A program made the position numbers and the translations under genes. DNA of 64,000 nucleotides from NCBI RefSeq assembly GCF_001722335.1, contig NZ_MIHA01000010.1:1-64000 (forward strand), written 5' to 3'. The stretch is from Mycolicibacterium flavescens. Its GTDB lineage: Bacteria; Actinomycetota; Actinomycetes; Mycobacteriales; Mycobacteriaceae. Below, in pieces: positions 9,106 through 17,488 of the stretch. Every line of letters begins with the position of its first letter. The first letter of the stretch is position 1. The notes under the pieces were generated by a model. It saw only the letters and a program-made list of their open reading frames with translations, was not told where the DNA came from and did no database searches.

Positions 9106-9163
9106 CGAGCAGACGCAGAATCGCACTCTTCGGCGCAGATCTATGCGATTCTGTGTCTGCTCG
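9106..9163. terminator. Bidirectional hairpin terminator, CGAGCAGACGCA type
   Basis: Arms 9106-9125 and 9144-9163 form a 20-bp stem with one imperfect pair and an 18-nt loop. It lies between the convergent VOC and TetR genes. The outer 12 bases CGAGCAGACGCA recur in the hairpin at 14249-14308. Confidence 0.75.
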
Positions 9164-9173
9164 CCAGGGTTAC

Positions 9174-9764
9174 TCAGCCCCTGTGGGTGGCGAAGAAGTC
9201 GTCGACGATGCGGACGCAGTCGTCGCGGTCGATGGTGCGGATGCCGGTCATCACCCCGAAGATCAACGGGCCCAGCAGTTGTGCCAAGGCCAGCGACAGG
9301 TCGAACTCACCGAGCTCAGCGCGGGCCTCGGGGCTGTCGAGTAGCCGGTCGAACGGCTGACGGTACTGCTCGATCACCTGTGCGCGCAGTGAGCTTCGCG
9401 AGCCGTCGTCCGCCGGACCCAGCGACACCCAGGCCAGAAGTGTGAGGTGCAGCGGGGCCTCGTGCAGCAGGGTGGCCTGCCGGCTGAGCAACTCGACCAG
9501 TTGTTCGCGAACGGTTCCGGTCGCCGGAGGCGGAGTGACCTGAGGCAGAACCCGCTCGAACGTGGCGGCGAGAAGCTCTGTCGCGCTGTCGAAATGACGA
9601 TAGAGCGTGGTCTTGGCCACCTTGGATGCCCGCGTCACCGCATCGACCGTGACGGCTTCCACGCCGCCGGTCGACAGCAGGCGCGCCGCCGCGTCCAGCA
9701 GTCGCGCGCGAGAGCGCAGGCGCCGCGGGTCGATGTCGTCGTCGGAGGCGGTCTCAGTCGCGAT
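9174..9764 (-). CDS. TetR regulator of the divergent MFS transporter
   Basis: The reading frame encodes a normal TetR N-terminus, LLDAAARLLSTGGVEAVTVD then ASKVAKTTLYRHFDSATELL, and a 196-residue protein. No ATG, GTG or TTG lies between the in-frame stop at 9789-9791 and the helix-turn-helix. The only such codon, GTG 9662, would cut into the domain. ATC at 9762-9764 has a perfect AAGGAGG 5 nt upstream, so I take it as the start, unusual as that is. It is divergent from the MFS gene, with a palindrome between them. Confidence 0.75.
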   Translation of the reverse strand: MATETASDDDIDPRRLRSRARLLDAAARLLSTGGVEAVTVDAVTRASKVAKTTLYRHFDSATELLAATFERVLPQVTPPPATGTVREQLVELLSRQATLLHEAPLHLTLLAWVSLGPADDGSRSSLRAQVIEQYRQPFDRLLDSPEARAELGEFDLSLALAQLLGPLIFGVMTGIRTIDRDDCVRIVDDFFATHRG

Positions 9765-9801
9765 GTCGCCCTCCTTGTTCCCAGTGTGCTACTCATAGTA
9801 G

Positions 9802-9813
9802 CGTAGCGCTACG
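9802..9813. promoter_or_regulatory. Palindromic operator CGTAGCGCTACG
   Basis: This is a perfect 12-bp palindrome in the 77-bp gap between the divergent TetR and MFS starts. It is flanked by GCTACT-CAT-AGTAGC (9788-9802) and a further AGTAGC (9817-9822). The position fits a TetR operator controlling both genes. Confidence 0.6.
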
Positions 9814-9841
9814 GAAAGTAGCTTATTGGCGGGAGTGTCAT

Positions 9842-11398
9842 TTGACGGTATCGAGGTTGTCCGCGCGAGAGAAGTGGACCCTTGCGGTCTCCTGCCTGAC
9901 GGTCGCGTTGGTCGTCGGATCCATGGCGGCGTTGTACACCGCGCTGGCGCCGATAGCCACCGAGACCGGCGCCACCCAGACCCAGCTGACGTGGGTCGTC
10001 GACGGGTACACCCTGGTCCTGGCATGTCTGCTGCTGCCGGCCGGCGCGATGGGCGACCGCTACGGGCGTCGTAGGGTGCTCGCCGTCGGGCTGGCGGTGT
10101 TTGCAGGCGCGTCGCTCATCCCGCTGTTCGCCTCGGACCCCACATGGATCATCGCCTCGCGGTCGCTTGCCGGTGCCGGTGCGGCACTGATGATGCCGTC
10201 GACTCTGTCGATCATGACCGCGACATTCCCTGCCGCACACCGCGGCCGTGCGGTGGGCATGTGGGCCGGTGTTGCGGGATCGGGCGCCATCATCGGACTT
10301 CTGTGCTCCGGGATGCTGCTGCGCTGGTGGTCCTGGACGTCGATCTTCATCGCCTTCGCCGTAGCGGGCGCGGCACTGCTGCTCGCGGCCTGCACCGTTC
10401 CCGAGTCCCGCCAGGAGGTCCGGCGCCGGATGGACATCGTCGGGTCGGCGGCGGTGGTGGCGGCGATCGCGTTGATCGTCGTCGGACTCATCGAGGCTCC
10501 CTCGCGCGGGTGGGCCGACCCGGTGGTGCTCATGCTCTTCGCCGGTGGTGCCGTCGCGACGCTCGTGTTCGGGGCCGTCGAACTGCGTATCGAGCATCCG
10601 TTGCTCGACCTGCGGTTGTTCGGCGACCGCATCTTCGGTGGCGCCGCACTATCGGTGGGCCTGCAGTTCCTGGTCATGTTCGGCCTGGCGTTTCTGATCG
10701 TGCAGTACCTGCAGCTGATTCTCGGCTACGGGGCACTGGAATCGGCTGTCGCGATCGCACCGTTGGGAGTTCCGCTGGTGGGGATTTCGGTGCTGGCTCC
10801 GTGGCTGGAGCCTCGCGTGGGTCTGCGACTGCTCACCGTCCCGGGCTTCCTGCTCGTCGCGGCCGGGCTGTATCTGACGAGCAGGCTGACCGTCGACGCC
10901 GTCTACCTCGACGTTCTGTGGCCGCTGCTGCTCTTGGGCGCCGGGATGGGCCTGTGCATGGCGCCCGCGACCACCGCGATCATGACCGCGACCCCGGCGG
11001 ACGACCATGGCGTCGGGGCGGCAGTCAACGACGCGGCCCGGGAGGTGGGTGCCGCGATCGGGATCGCTGTTGCGGGAAGCATTCTCGCGACCGGGTATTC
11101 GAACCGGATCGCATCGGCGCTCGAACATGTGCCGGCGTCGGCGAGAGGCGCGGCCGCGGATTCGCCCGCAGCCGCGTTGGAGGTAGCGCAGACCCTCGGC
11201 GCAGCGGGTGCACGGTTGTCCGAGGCTGCCCAGGCCGCCTTCGTGGACGGCCACTCCAACGCCGCGTTGGTCCTGTCCCTCGTGACGGCCGCCAGCGCCC
11301 TGGTGCTCGCATTGTGGATACCGGAGCGCGAACCCGCGGCCTACGGACGGCACGCGAAGCGGGAGGACGTGGAAGCGCGACCAATTCCCGTCGGGTAG
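9842..11398 (+). CDS. MFS drug/metabolite exporter, 14-TM DHA2 (EmrB/QacA) type
   Basis: This 518-residue membrane protein has about 14 hydrophobic segments. It has the motif A-type loop GAMGDRYGRRRVL after TM2 and the proline/glycine-rich motif C-like segment WAGVAGSGAIIGLLCSGMLL in TM5. DHA2 transporters are proton antiporters that expel drugs or metabolites across the inner membrane. The TTG start at 9842 has GGGAG upstream. Its stop abuts the convergent TetR gene. Divergence from a TetR gene predicts substrate-induced expression. Confidence 0.9.
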   Translation: MTVSRLSAREKWTLAVSCLTVALVVGSMAALYTALAPIATETGATQTQLTWVVDGYTLVLACLLLPAGAMGDRYGRRRVLAVGLAVFAGASLIPLFASDPTWIIASRSLAGAGAALMMPSTLSIMTATFPAAHRGRAVGMWAGVAGSGAIIGLLCSGMLLRWWSWTSIFIAFAVAGAALLLAACTVPESRQEVRRRMDIVGSAAVVAAIALIVVGLIEAPSRGWADPVVLMLFAGGAVATLVFGAVELRIEHPLLDLRLFGDRIFGGAALSVGLQFLVMFGLAFLIVQYLQLILGYGALESAVAIAPLGVPLVGISVLAPWLEPRVGLRLLTVPGFLLVAAGLYLTSRLTVDAVYLDVLWPLLLLGAGMGLCMAPATTAIMTATPADDHGVGAAVNDAAREVGAAIGIAVAGSILATGYSNRIASALEHVPASARGAAADSPAAALEVAQTLGAAGARLSEAAQAAFVDGHSNAALVLSLVTAASALVLALWIPEREPAAYGRHAKREDVEARPIPVG

Positions 11399-12025
11399 TC
11401 ATCTACGCGGCATGAGTGACGCGGCCAGGAAGGTTCGCAGGATGCCCTCGTCGCCGCCGTCCAAGGGGTTACCAGGTTCGGCCATCAAGCTGAAATTGAC
11501 CCGGGCGATCCACCGCGCCAACGTTTCTGGCCCGACGTCGGTGCGGATCTCACCGGCCGCGGCTGCCTCGGCGAGGCGCTGCCCCAGCGCTTTGATGAGC
11601 GCGTCCTGCCACAGAACCGATGTTTCGACGGCTCGGTACGTGTGGCCAGCCTCGGTGCTGTCGATGAGGGTGCGCAGGGTGGCGGAAGCGCGCGCTGCTT
11701 CGTTACCGGCCAGACAAACTCGAACCAGACGCTCCAGGAACGGTTCATCGGTGTTCCACAGTGACTCGGTCGACTTCATAGTCTTGGCCAACCCGCGAAT
11801 CAACGATGCTGCCAGGACCGCGTTCTTGCTCGGGAAGTAGTAGTACAGCGTCGACCGGTGTACCCCTGCTGCCTGGGCGATCTCACTCATCCGAGTACGG
11901 GACGGACCACGCTCAGCGAAACATTTCTCGGCTGCCAGAAGCAACCGGTCTCGTGCCTGCTCCTCATCGACGGGGGTATCCGCGCCCCAGGGGCCGGCCC
12001 GCTTCGGATCGGTTCGAGCTGTCAT
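11399..12025 (-). CDS. TetR family regulator
   Basis: The protein has 208 residues. The N-terminal DNA-binding domain reads RDRLLLAAEKCFAERGPSRT then IAQAAGVHRSTLYYYFPSKN. A helical ligand domain follows, ending EGILRTFLAASLMPRR. ATG 12025 has AGGA in front. An upstream ATG at 12055 would crowd the operators at 12058-12112. It is divergent from the APH-like gene at 12134, so repression of that gene and of itself is likely. Confidence 0.85.
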   Translation of the reverse strand: MTARTDPKRAGPWGADTPVDEEQARDRLLLAAEKCFAERGPSRTRMSEIAQAAGVHRSTLYYYFPSKNAVLAASLIRGLAKTMKSTESLWNTDEPFLERLVRVCLAGNEAARASATLRTLIDSTEAGHTYRAVETSVLWQDALIKALGQRLAEAAAAGEIRTDVGPETLARWIARVNFSLMAEPGNPLDGGDEGILRTFLAASLMPRR

Positions 12026-12057
12026 GTCCTGCCGACCGTACCCCAATCTTGTCATGA

Positions 12058-12084
12058 TCCAACAAAAAGTTTACGTTGTTGGAA
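12058..12084. promoter_or_regulatory. TetR operator, copy 1 (27 bp)
   Basis: The site is TCCAACAAAAA-N8-TGTTGGAA, an inverted repeat CCAACAA/TTGTTGG. It lies between the divergent TetR (12025) and APH-like (12134) starts. It matches copy 2 in length and in both arms. Confidence 0.6.
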
Positions 12085-12085
12085 G

Positions 12086-12112
12086 TCCGACAAAAATATT
12101 CAAATGTCGGAA
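12086..12112. promoter_or_regulatory. TetR operator, copy 2 (27 bp)
   Basis: The site is TCCGACAAAAA-N8-TGTCGGAA, with arms TCCGACA/TGTCGGA, placed 28 bp downstream of copy 1. It covers the in-frame ATG at 12104, which argues that translation of the APH-like gene starts at 12134. Confidence 0.6.
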
Positions 12113-12133
12113 CTCGACCGGCGAAAGGCGACG

Positions 12134-13501
12134 ATGTCGAAGACGGATGCCGTGATCTCGGACTGGATCACGCAAGAGGTCGGAGGGCGCGTCACGTCAA
12201 TGACGCGCCAATCGCGTTGGCGACCAACATGGTTCGTGGATGTCGAGCGTAACGGAGAAGCACTCGGTGTCGTCGTTCGCGGCGAACGTGGGGCCGGTAT
12301 TCCGATGCAGTTCCCCCTCAGCCACGAGATGGCGCTGCAGCGCGTGATGGGCGCGCACCGTATCCCCGTGCCTTCGGTGTACGGGTGGATCGACGAGCTG
12401 CCCGCCTACGTCATGGAGCGTGTTGACGGTCAACCGGGTTTCGATGGGCTGACCACCGATCAGCGTGACGCAGTCATGCGCGACTACATGGCCGCGCTGG
12501 CCGAACTGCACCGACTTCCGCTGCAGCCGTTCGTCGATGCAGGGGTTTACCGCGCGTCCTCTCCCGCCGAATCGGGCCGTCTCGGTATGAAACGATTCGA
12601 AGAGGTTTGGCGAGCCGGCAAGAACGCGCCTAATCCGCTGCTCGAGTTCGTGTTGGGCTGGCTGAGGCGCCATCCCGTCGACAGTCGCGGCCGAGAGTCG
12701 GCCATCGTGTGGGACTCAGGGCAACTGCATCAGAAGGACGGCCGGTTCGTCGCCCTGCTCGATCTGGAGGCAGGACACATCGGCGACCCGATGATGGACC
12801 TGGCTGCGCCCCGAATGCGAGACACCGTTCTGCATTTCGGTGACTTCAACACCCTCTACGCAGAGTACGAGCGTGCCGGCGGTTACCCGGTCGACATCGA
12901 CGCGGTCCAACTGCACCACATCGCATTCACGCTCACCAATGAGCTCGCATTCCGCAACTCGCTCAACGATCCGTCACCGGAGTCGGACTACATGACCAAC
13001 TTGCATTGGTGCAGCGAGACGAACCTGCATGCGATGGAGGCGCTCGCCGAGCGCATCGGACTCGACCTCGAACCACCCGATACTCCCGACGTGCCCCCCA
13101 CCAGGGCAGCGACCGCGCACCGCCAACTCGTCGAAATGTTGCGCGACCCCGGCAGTGAGGACGAGTACGCCCGCTACCGGCTCCGGGTCGCGTTCCGGCT
13201 GGCCCGCTACCTGCAACGCGAAGACGAGATCGGCGCCGAAGTCACCAACGCCGATCTCGACGACCTCGTGCCGCTTCTCGGGCACCGCCCCGGGACCTGG
13301 CAGGACGGTGACGCCGCGCTGGAGAGGTTCGTCCTCGACGACGACGGCCACCATGACGCACAACTCTGCCAGCTCTTCTACCGCCGGCTGATCAGGCACA
13401 AAGCTTCGCTGGGGCCGCCGGGCTCGGCCATGGTCGCCCACCACGTGTGTCAACCGTTCACGCCCTACCCGCCCGAGACGCCGCAACGTAGGAGCCGATG
13501 A
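12134..13501 (+). CDS. APH-like phosphotransferase family protein with altered catalytic loop
   Basis: The 455-residue protein has the aminoglycoside-phosphotransferase/choline-kinase fold. A nucleotide lobe carries YVMERVDGQPGFDG. In the C-lobe, IVWDSGQLHQKDGRFVALLD replaces the usual HGDxxxxN...DW pattern. The catalytic-loop Asp survives (VWD), but the HG pair and the Asn are lost and DWE reads DLE. ATG 12134 has AAAGG upstream. In mycobacteria such proteins often sit with acyl-CoA dehydrogenases, but here the partner is a membrane protein (4-bp overlap). Kinase activity is doubtful. Confidence 0.8.
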   Translation: MSKTDAVISDWITQEVGGRVTSMTRQSRWRPTWFVDVERNGEALGVVVRGERGAGIPMQFPLSHEMALQRVMGAHRIPVPSVYGWIDELPAYVMERVDGQPGFDGLTTDQRDAVMRDYMAALAELHRLPLQPFVDAGVYRASSPAESGRLGMKRFEEVWRAGKNAPNPLLEFVLGWLRRHPVDSRGRESAIVWDSGQLHQKDGRFVALLDLEAGHIGDPMMDLAAPRMRDTVLHFGDFNTLYAEYERAGGYPVDIDAVQLHHIAFTLTNELAFRNSLNDPSPESDYMTNLHWCSETNLHAMEALAERIGLDLEPPDTPDVPPTRAATAHRQLVEMLRDPGSEDEYARYRLRVAFRLARYLQREDEIGAEVTNADLDDLVPLLGHRPGTWQDGDAALERFVLDDDGHHDAQLCQLFYRRLIRHKASLGPPGSAMVAHHVCQPFTPYPPETPQRRSR

Positions 13502-14244
13502 CCGTGGTCAGTCCCGTCTATTTCGAAGTGTTCATGCTGGCCGCTTTCGTAGTGTTGATGATCTGGATCGTCATCGACACCAGACGACGCCGTGAAATCG
13601 GCTTGGTCGGATTACTTGCCGTCGCAGGGTTCAGCATCTTCTGGCAGGAGTTCTATGCCGACTGGGGCGCCTACCTGATGTGGAACCCCGACTACCGCAT
13701 GCTTCCCTGGGGTACGACGCCGTTGACGACGCCTGACAAACCCGCGATGAACCTGTGGTCCTATCCGGTGTTCATGACTGCCGCGTTTCTCGCAATGCTG
13801 GCACTTCAACGGTGGGCGCGTCGGCGGTGGCCGCGCGTCCACCCACTTCTTCTGAGTCTGCTCACCGCTGGGCCCGTGCTGATCGCCTTCAACGTTGTGA
13901 TGGAGTACATCTCAGTGGCGACCCTCGGATTCTGGTCTTATGTCGACACGGTCGGGCCGGCCCTGCACTCGGAAGCGGGAACGATGCCCCTGCTGTACCC
14001 GAACATTCCGTTCGGGTTGTTCGGCGCGGTGACGGCGTTCTTGATCGGCTGGACCAATGCCCGAGGACGTCCCCGCTTCGAGGCGCTGATCGCGAGTCCG
14101 GACCTGCCGAGAGGTATCCGACGTGACACGTTGCGTGTGTTGGCCTGGGTCTTGATGTTCAACGTGACCTACTGGCTGTTCCTGGTGACACCCTGCATCC
14201 TGATCCGGCTGGCGTTCGGCGAGCCGTCGACGCTGGTGCCCTGA
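13498..14244 (+). CDS. Integral membrane protein, AveC (spirocyclase)-like
   Basis: The 248-residue protein has six or seven hydrophobic segments, beginning VYFEVFMLAAFVVLMIWIVI. Polar motifs between them include FWQEFYADWGAYLMWNPDY and NVVMEYISVATLGFWSYVD. These recall AveC-like membrane proteins, named after the avermectin spirocyclase, that are common in mycobacteria; this family call is from memory. ATG 13498 overlaps the APH-like stop. The role is unknown; a lipid or terpenoid substrate is only a guess. Confidence 0.6.
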   Translation: MTVVSPVYFEVFMLAAFVVLMIWIVIDTRRRREIGLVGLLAVAGFSIFWQEFYADWGAYLMWNPDYRMLPWGTTPLTTPDKPAMNLWSYPVFMTAAFLAMLALQRWARRRWPRVHPLLLSLLTAGPVLIAFNVVMEYISVATLGFWSYVDTVGPALHSEAGTMPLLYPNIPFGLFGAVTAFLIGWTNARGRPRFEALIASPDLPRGIRRDTLRVLAWVLMFNVTYWLFLVTPCILIRLAFGEPSTLVP

Positions 14245-14248
14245 CCCC

Positions 14249-14308
14249 GCGAGCAGACGCAAAGTGCCCTTGTTTGCGAACAATTTCGGGCACTTTGCGT
14301 CTGCTCGC
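14249..14308. terminator. Strong hairpin, CGAGCAGACGCA type
   Basis: Arms 14249-14269 and 14288-14308 are a perfect 21-bp inverted repeat. The 18-nt loop itself contains TTGTT/AACAA. It follows the AveC-like gene and ends 26 bp before the SMP-30 gene. The arm begins GCGAGCAGACGCAAA, matching the hairpin at 9106-9163. Confidence 0.75.
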
Positions 14309-14334
14309 CAGGAGAACGGGGTAGAAACGAGGGG

Positions 14335-15168
14335 ATGAGCTTCTCCGTCGCGCCGTTGGTCGGAGACCTCGCCTTCCCCGAGGCACCGCGGTGGCGCGGC
14401 GACAAGCTGTGGTTCACCGACATGATCGGCAGGCGGGTGTGCACGACGACGCTGGCCGGCGCGGTCGACACGGTCGCAGAGTTCGACGAGATGCCCGGCG
14501 GGCTGGGCTTCCTGCCCGACGGCACACCGCTGGTCGTCGGCACCGAGACCGCGCGGCTGTATGCGTTGCGCCGCAACGGTCTAGAGGTCCATGCCGACCT
14601 GCGCGCGATGGTCGACGGGCATCTCGACGACATGGTGGTCGCCACTGACGGATCCGCGTACGTCGGGGCGGTCGGAGTCATGGGCCCGAACACCGAGGCG
14701 GCAGCCGGCAAGATCGCGCGCGTCGCTGCGGACTGCACGGTCAGCATCGAAGCCGAGGGACTGGCCTTCCCGAACGGGATGGTGATCATCGACGATCGTG
14801 TCCTCCTGGCGAATGAGACGTTCGCACAACGGATAACGGCGTTCGACATCGGTCCCGACGGTTCCTTGTCCCACCGGCGTGTCTGGGCCGAACTTCCCGG
14901 TATGCACCCCGACGGTCTGGCGATCGACCCGACCGGAGCGGCCTGGGCGGGATGCTACAAAGAGGAGAAGTTCATCCGGGTCAGCGAAGGCGGCGACATC
15001 AGCGAGACGATCCCCACCCCGGGCCGCTGGGCGGTCGCGGTCGAGCTTGGCGGGCCCGACGGGTGCACTCTGTTCCTGCTCACCGCCGAAACCGATTTCA
15101 ACCGGTTCTTTCGCGGCGACTCCCGCGGCCGCATCGACACCGCACGGGCCCAGGTGGCGGCACGATGA
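14335..15168 (+). CDS. SMP-30/gluconolactonase-like (LRE) protein
   Basis: This 277-residue six-bladed propeller has repeated strand motifs: DKLWFTDMIGRRV, MPGGLGFLPDGTPL, FPNGMVIIDDRVLLANETFA and MHPDGLAIDPTGAAWAGCYK. The fold coordinates a divalent metal through Glu (about residue 18, PEAPRW), Asn (FPNG) and Asp (HPDG), all present here. Members hydrolyse lactones. ATG 14335 has GAGGGG just upstream. Its stop overlaps the next ATG, so it begins a rightward operon running to the P450. Confidence 0.85.
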   Translation: MSFSVAPLVGDLAFPEAPRWRGDKLWFTDMIGRRVCTTTLAGAVDTVAEFDEMPGGLGFLPDGTPLVVGTETARLYALRRNGLEVHADLRAMVDGHLDDMVVATDGSAYVGAVGVMGPNTEAAAGKIARVAADCTVSIEAEGLAFPNGMVIIDDRVLLANETFAQRITAFDIGPDGSLSHRRVWAELPGMHPDGLAIDPTGAAWAGCYKEEKFIRVSEGGDISETIPTPGRWAVAVELGGPDGCTLFLLTAETDFNRFFRGDSRGRIDTARAQVAAR

Positions 15169-16535
15169 CGACCGCCACGCTGCCGCGGGAGATCATCTCC
15201 TGGATCCAGGACATCACCGGCGCTGACGGTGTCGAGGCGCAACGGCGCCCCGGTGGTGGTCGGCGCGAGGCGTGGCTGGTCGACGTGCACCGGTCTGACG
15301 GCGTCAGCGAGCCACTCTTCCTGCGATACGACCGCTCCGATCCCGCCGACTCGGGCGACCCGTTCACCCTTGACCGCGAGTCACGTTTCTACGCCGCGCT
15401 GCAGGACTCCGAAGTACCGGTACCGCGGCTCGTCGGCTCTCACCCCGAGCTGCAGGCGGTGCTCTGCGAACGGGTGAGCGGGGAGACCTGATTCTCCCGG
15501 CTCACGGACGAAGATCAACGGCTCACCATCGCACGGGAATTCATGACGAAACTCGCCGCGCTGCACCGCCTCGACGCCGCGAAAGTCGACATCGACGAAC
15601 CGCGGAATACGGTGCGCGCCTGCGTCGAGGCGGACATCGCCCGATGGGAGGGGCTGTACCGGTTCGGCGACCCGCCGAAGGACCCGACTGTCGAGTTCGG
15701 CCTCGCCTGGCTGAAGGCCAACATCCCCGACACCGACGTCGCCCCGGTCATCGTGCAGGGCGACACCGGACCCGGCAACTTCCTCTACCACGACGGGCGC
15801 ATCACCGCCGTGCTGGACTGGGAGCTGGCGCATTTCGGTGATCCGATGGACGACCTCGGCTGGCTGGCCCTGCGGGCGGTGCAGGAACCGTTCACCGACT
15901 TCGCAGACCGCCTCGCCGACTACGAACGCGCGTCCGGTATCGCCGTCGACCTCGACCGGTTGCGCTACTACCGGCTGTTCGCCGAACTCAAGGTCGTGAT
16001 CCTGGGGTTCCGGCGTTCGGTGAGCTTCGACCCGCTCGCCGAGGTCGGCAACCTGCTCATCTACGAGACACTGCACAACCGGCTGTTCGCCGACGCGCTC
16101 GCCGAACAATACGGGCTGACCGACGACGTATCCGTCCAACCCGACGCCGAGCCCAGCGAACAACAGTGGCTGTACGACGTGATGCTGGCCCAGTTGCGCG
16201 ACATCATCGTGCCCGGCACGTCCGATCCCTTCGCCGCACTGCGCGGCAAGGGCCTGGCGCGCATCGTCAAATATCTGCGTGAGGTCGACCGCTCCGGGCG
16301 CGCGGCCGAACAGCTCGAATTAGACTGGCTGCAGGCGCTTCTCGGAAAGAGGCCGGCCACCGTCGCGACGGGCCGCCGCGCGTTGGCGGACACCATCACC
16401 GCGGACTCGCTGGGCCACAAACAGCTCGTCGAGTATCTGCGCGACCGCGCCTATCTGCAGCTCGCCTTGATGCGCCCGGCGATGGGTGTCCTGGCCGAGC
16501 GTCGGTTCGACCCGTTGCCCGACGAGGCGCGATGA
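15165..16535 (+). pseudogene. APH-like phosphotransferase gene with an internal TGA
   Basis: The frame from ATG 15165 to the stop at 16535 encodes one APH family protein of about 456 residues, interrupted only by TGA at 15489-15491 (codon 109). Coding resumes in the same frame. The join reads CERVSGET-stop-FSRLTDED, where relatives have Trp, so TGG to TGA is the simplest cause. The C-lobe is intact (VQGDTGPGNFLYHDGR then VLDWELAHFGDP). It could be a pseudogene, a readthrough gene or a sequence error. An internal ATG at 15543 could give a C-terminal fragment. Confidence 0.8.
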
Positions 16536-17488
16536 TCGAGAACCCGTTCGGCCCTGCCGATGACATGTTGCATCCGCCAGGGGAGTCCCACTACGAGACC
16601 GAGACGTTCTGGTTCTCGTTCTTCGCGCCGGAGCGCGCCATCGGCGGCTGGGTCTACGCCTCGGTGCGGCAGAACGCCGGCGTCACTGCGGGCAGGATGT
16701 GGCTGTGGGACGGCAGCACACCGCATCCGATCGACGCCCCGTTCTACAAGTACTTCGCGCACCTGAAGCTGCCGACCTAAATCAATTCGACGCAAATCGA
16801 TTTCGCCACCGGGATGAGCGTTCGGGTGCGCGAACCGCTGATGAGCTACGACGTCATCTACGACGACCGCAACCGGATGCAGGCCGAACTGCGCTTCGAC
16901 GCGCTGGAACCGCCGGTGCCGCTGCGCACCGGTGAGCCGCCGTACCCGAAGGCGCACCACTTCGATCAGACCGGTCGCGTCACCGGCGCAATCACCCTCG
17001 ACGGTGAAGGGATCGCGATCGACTGCTTCGCGATGCGCGACCGCTCCTGGGGGCCGCGGCACGAGCGCGGATACCGCCGGGTCGGTTACACGTGGGCCGC
17101 CGCGCAGGACCTGAGCCTGCTGACCTACACCGCGCCGACGGGCCAGGACGCGGCCGAGGAGATCTACTCCGGTTATCTGCGCCGCGGTGACCGACTCGAC
17201 CGGCTGGTGAGCGGCAGAAGGCGCGTCGACCGCGATCCCGTCGAGGGCTGGGTCACCGCGATCGACTTCGACGCGGAAACCGAAGGCGGACAACAGGTCA
17301 GCGGGCACGCCGACGGTGTGAGCCGGCTGCTGCTGTCCCAGGGCAACCACATCTGCGCCTGCACGCTGCTGTCGTGGACCATCGACGGACAGCAGCTCGC
17401 CGGCGAGGACCAGGACGTCTGGTCGATCCATGACTGGCGGCGGATGCGCTCGGCCGCCAGAACCGCACAACCCGGGAGGAACCAGTGA
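16532..17488 (+). pseudogene. DUF7064/7065-like gene with an internal TAA
   Basis: ATG 16532 overlaps the preceding gene. The first 82 residues have WFSFFAPERAIGGWVYASVR and WLWDGSTPHPID. They end at TAA 16778-16780, after which the same frame continues with INSTQIDFATGMSVRVREPL and the diagnostic DQTGRVTGAITLDGEGIAID and AMRDRSWGPRHERG. The two parts together make a normal protein of about 318 residues, of the family found beside APH-like proteins in mycobacteria. ATG 16814 could restart translation. One base change explains the break. Confidence 0.75.

Noticed and set aside
9106..9163. Hairpins at 9106 and 14249 as regulatory operators
   Set aside because: They lie at gene ends between or after stop codons with long perfect stems, which fits terminators better.
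12104..12106. ATG 12104 as the start of the APH-like gene
   Set aside because: It is inside operator copy 2 and has no Shine-Dalgarno sequence; ATG 12134 has AAAGG in front.
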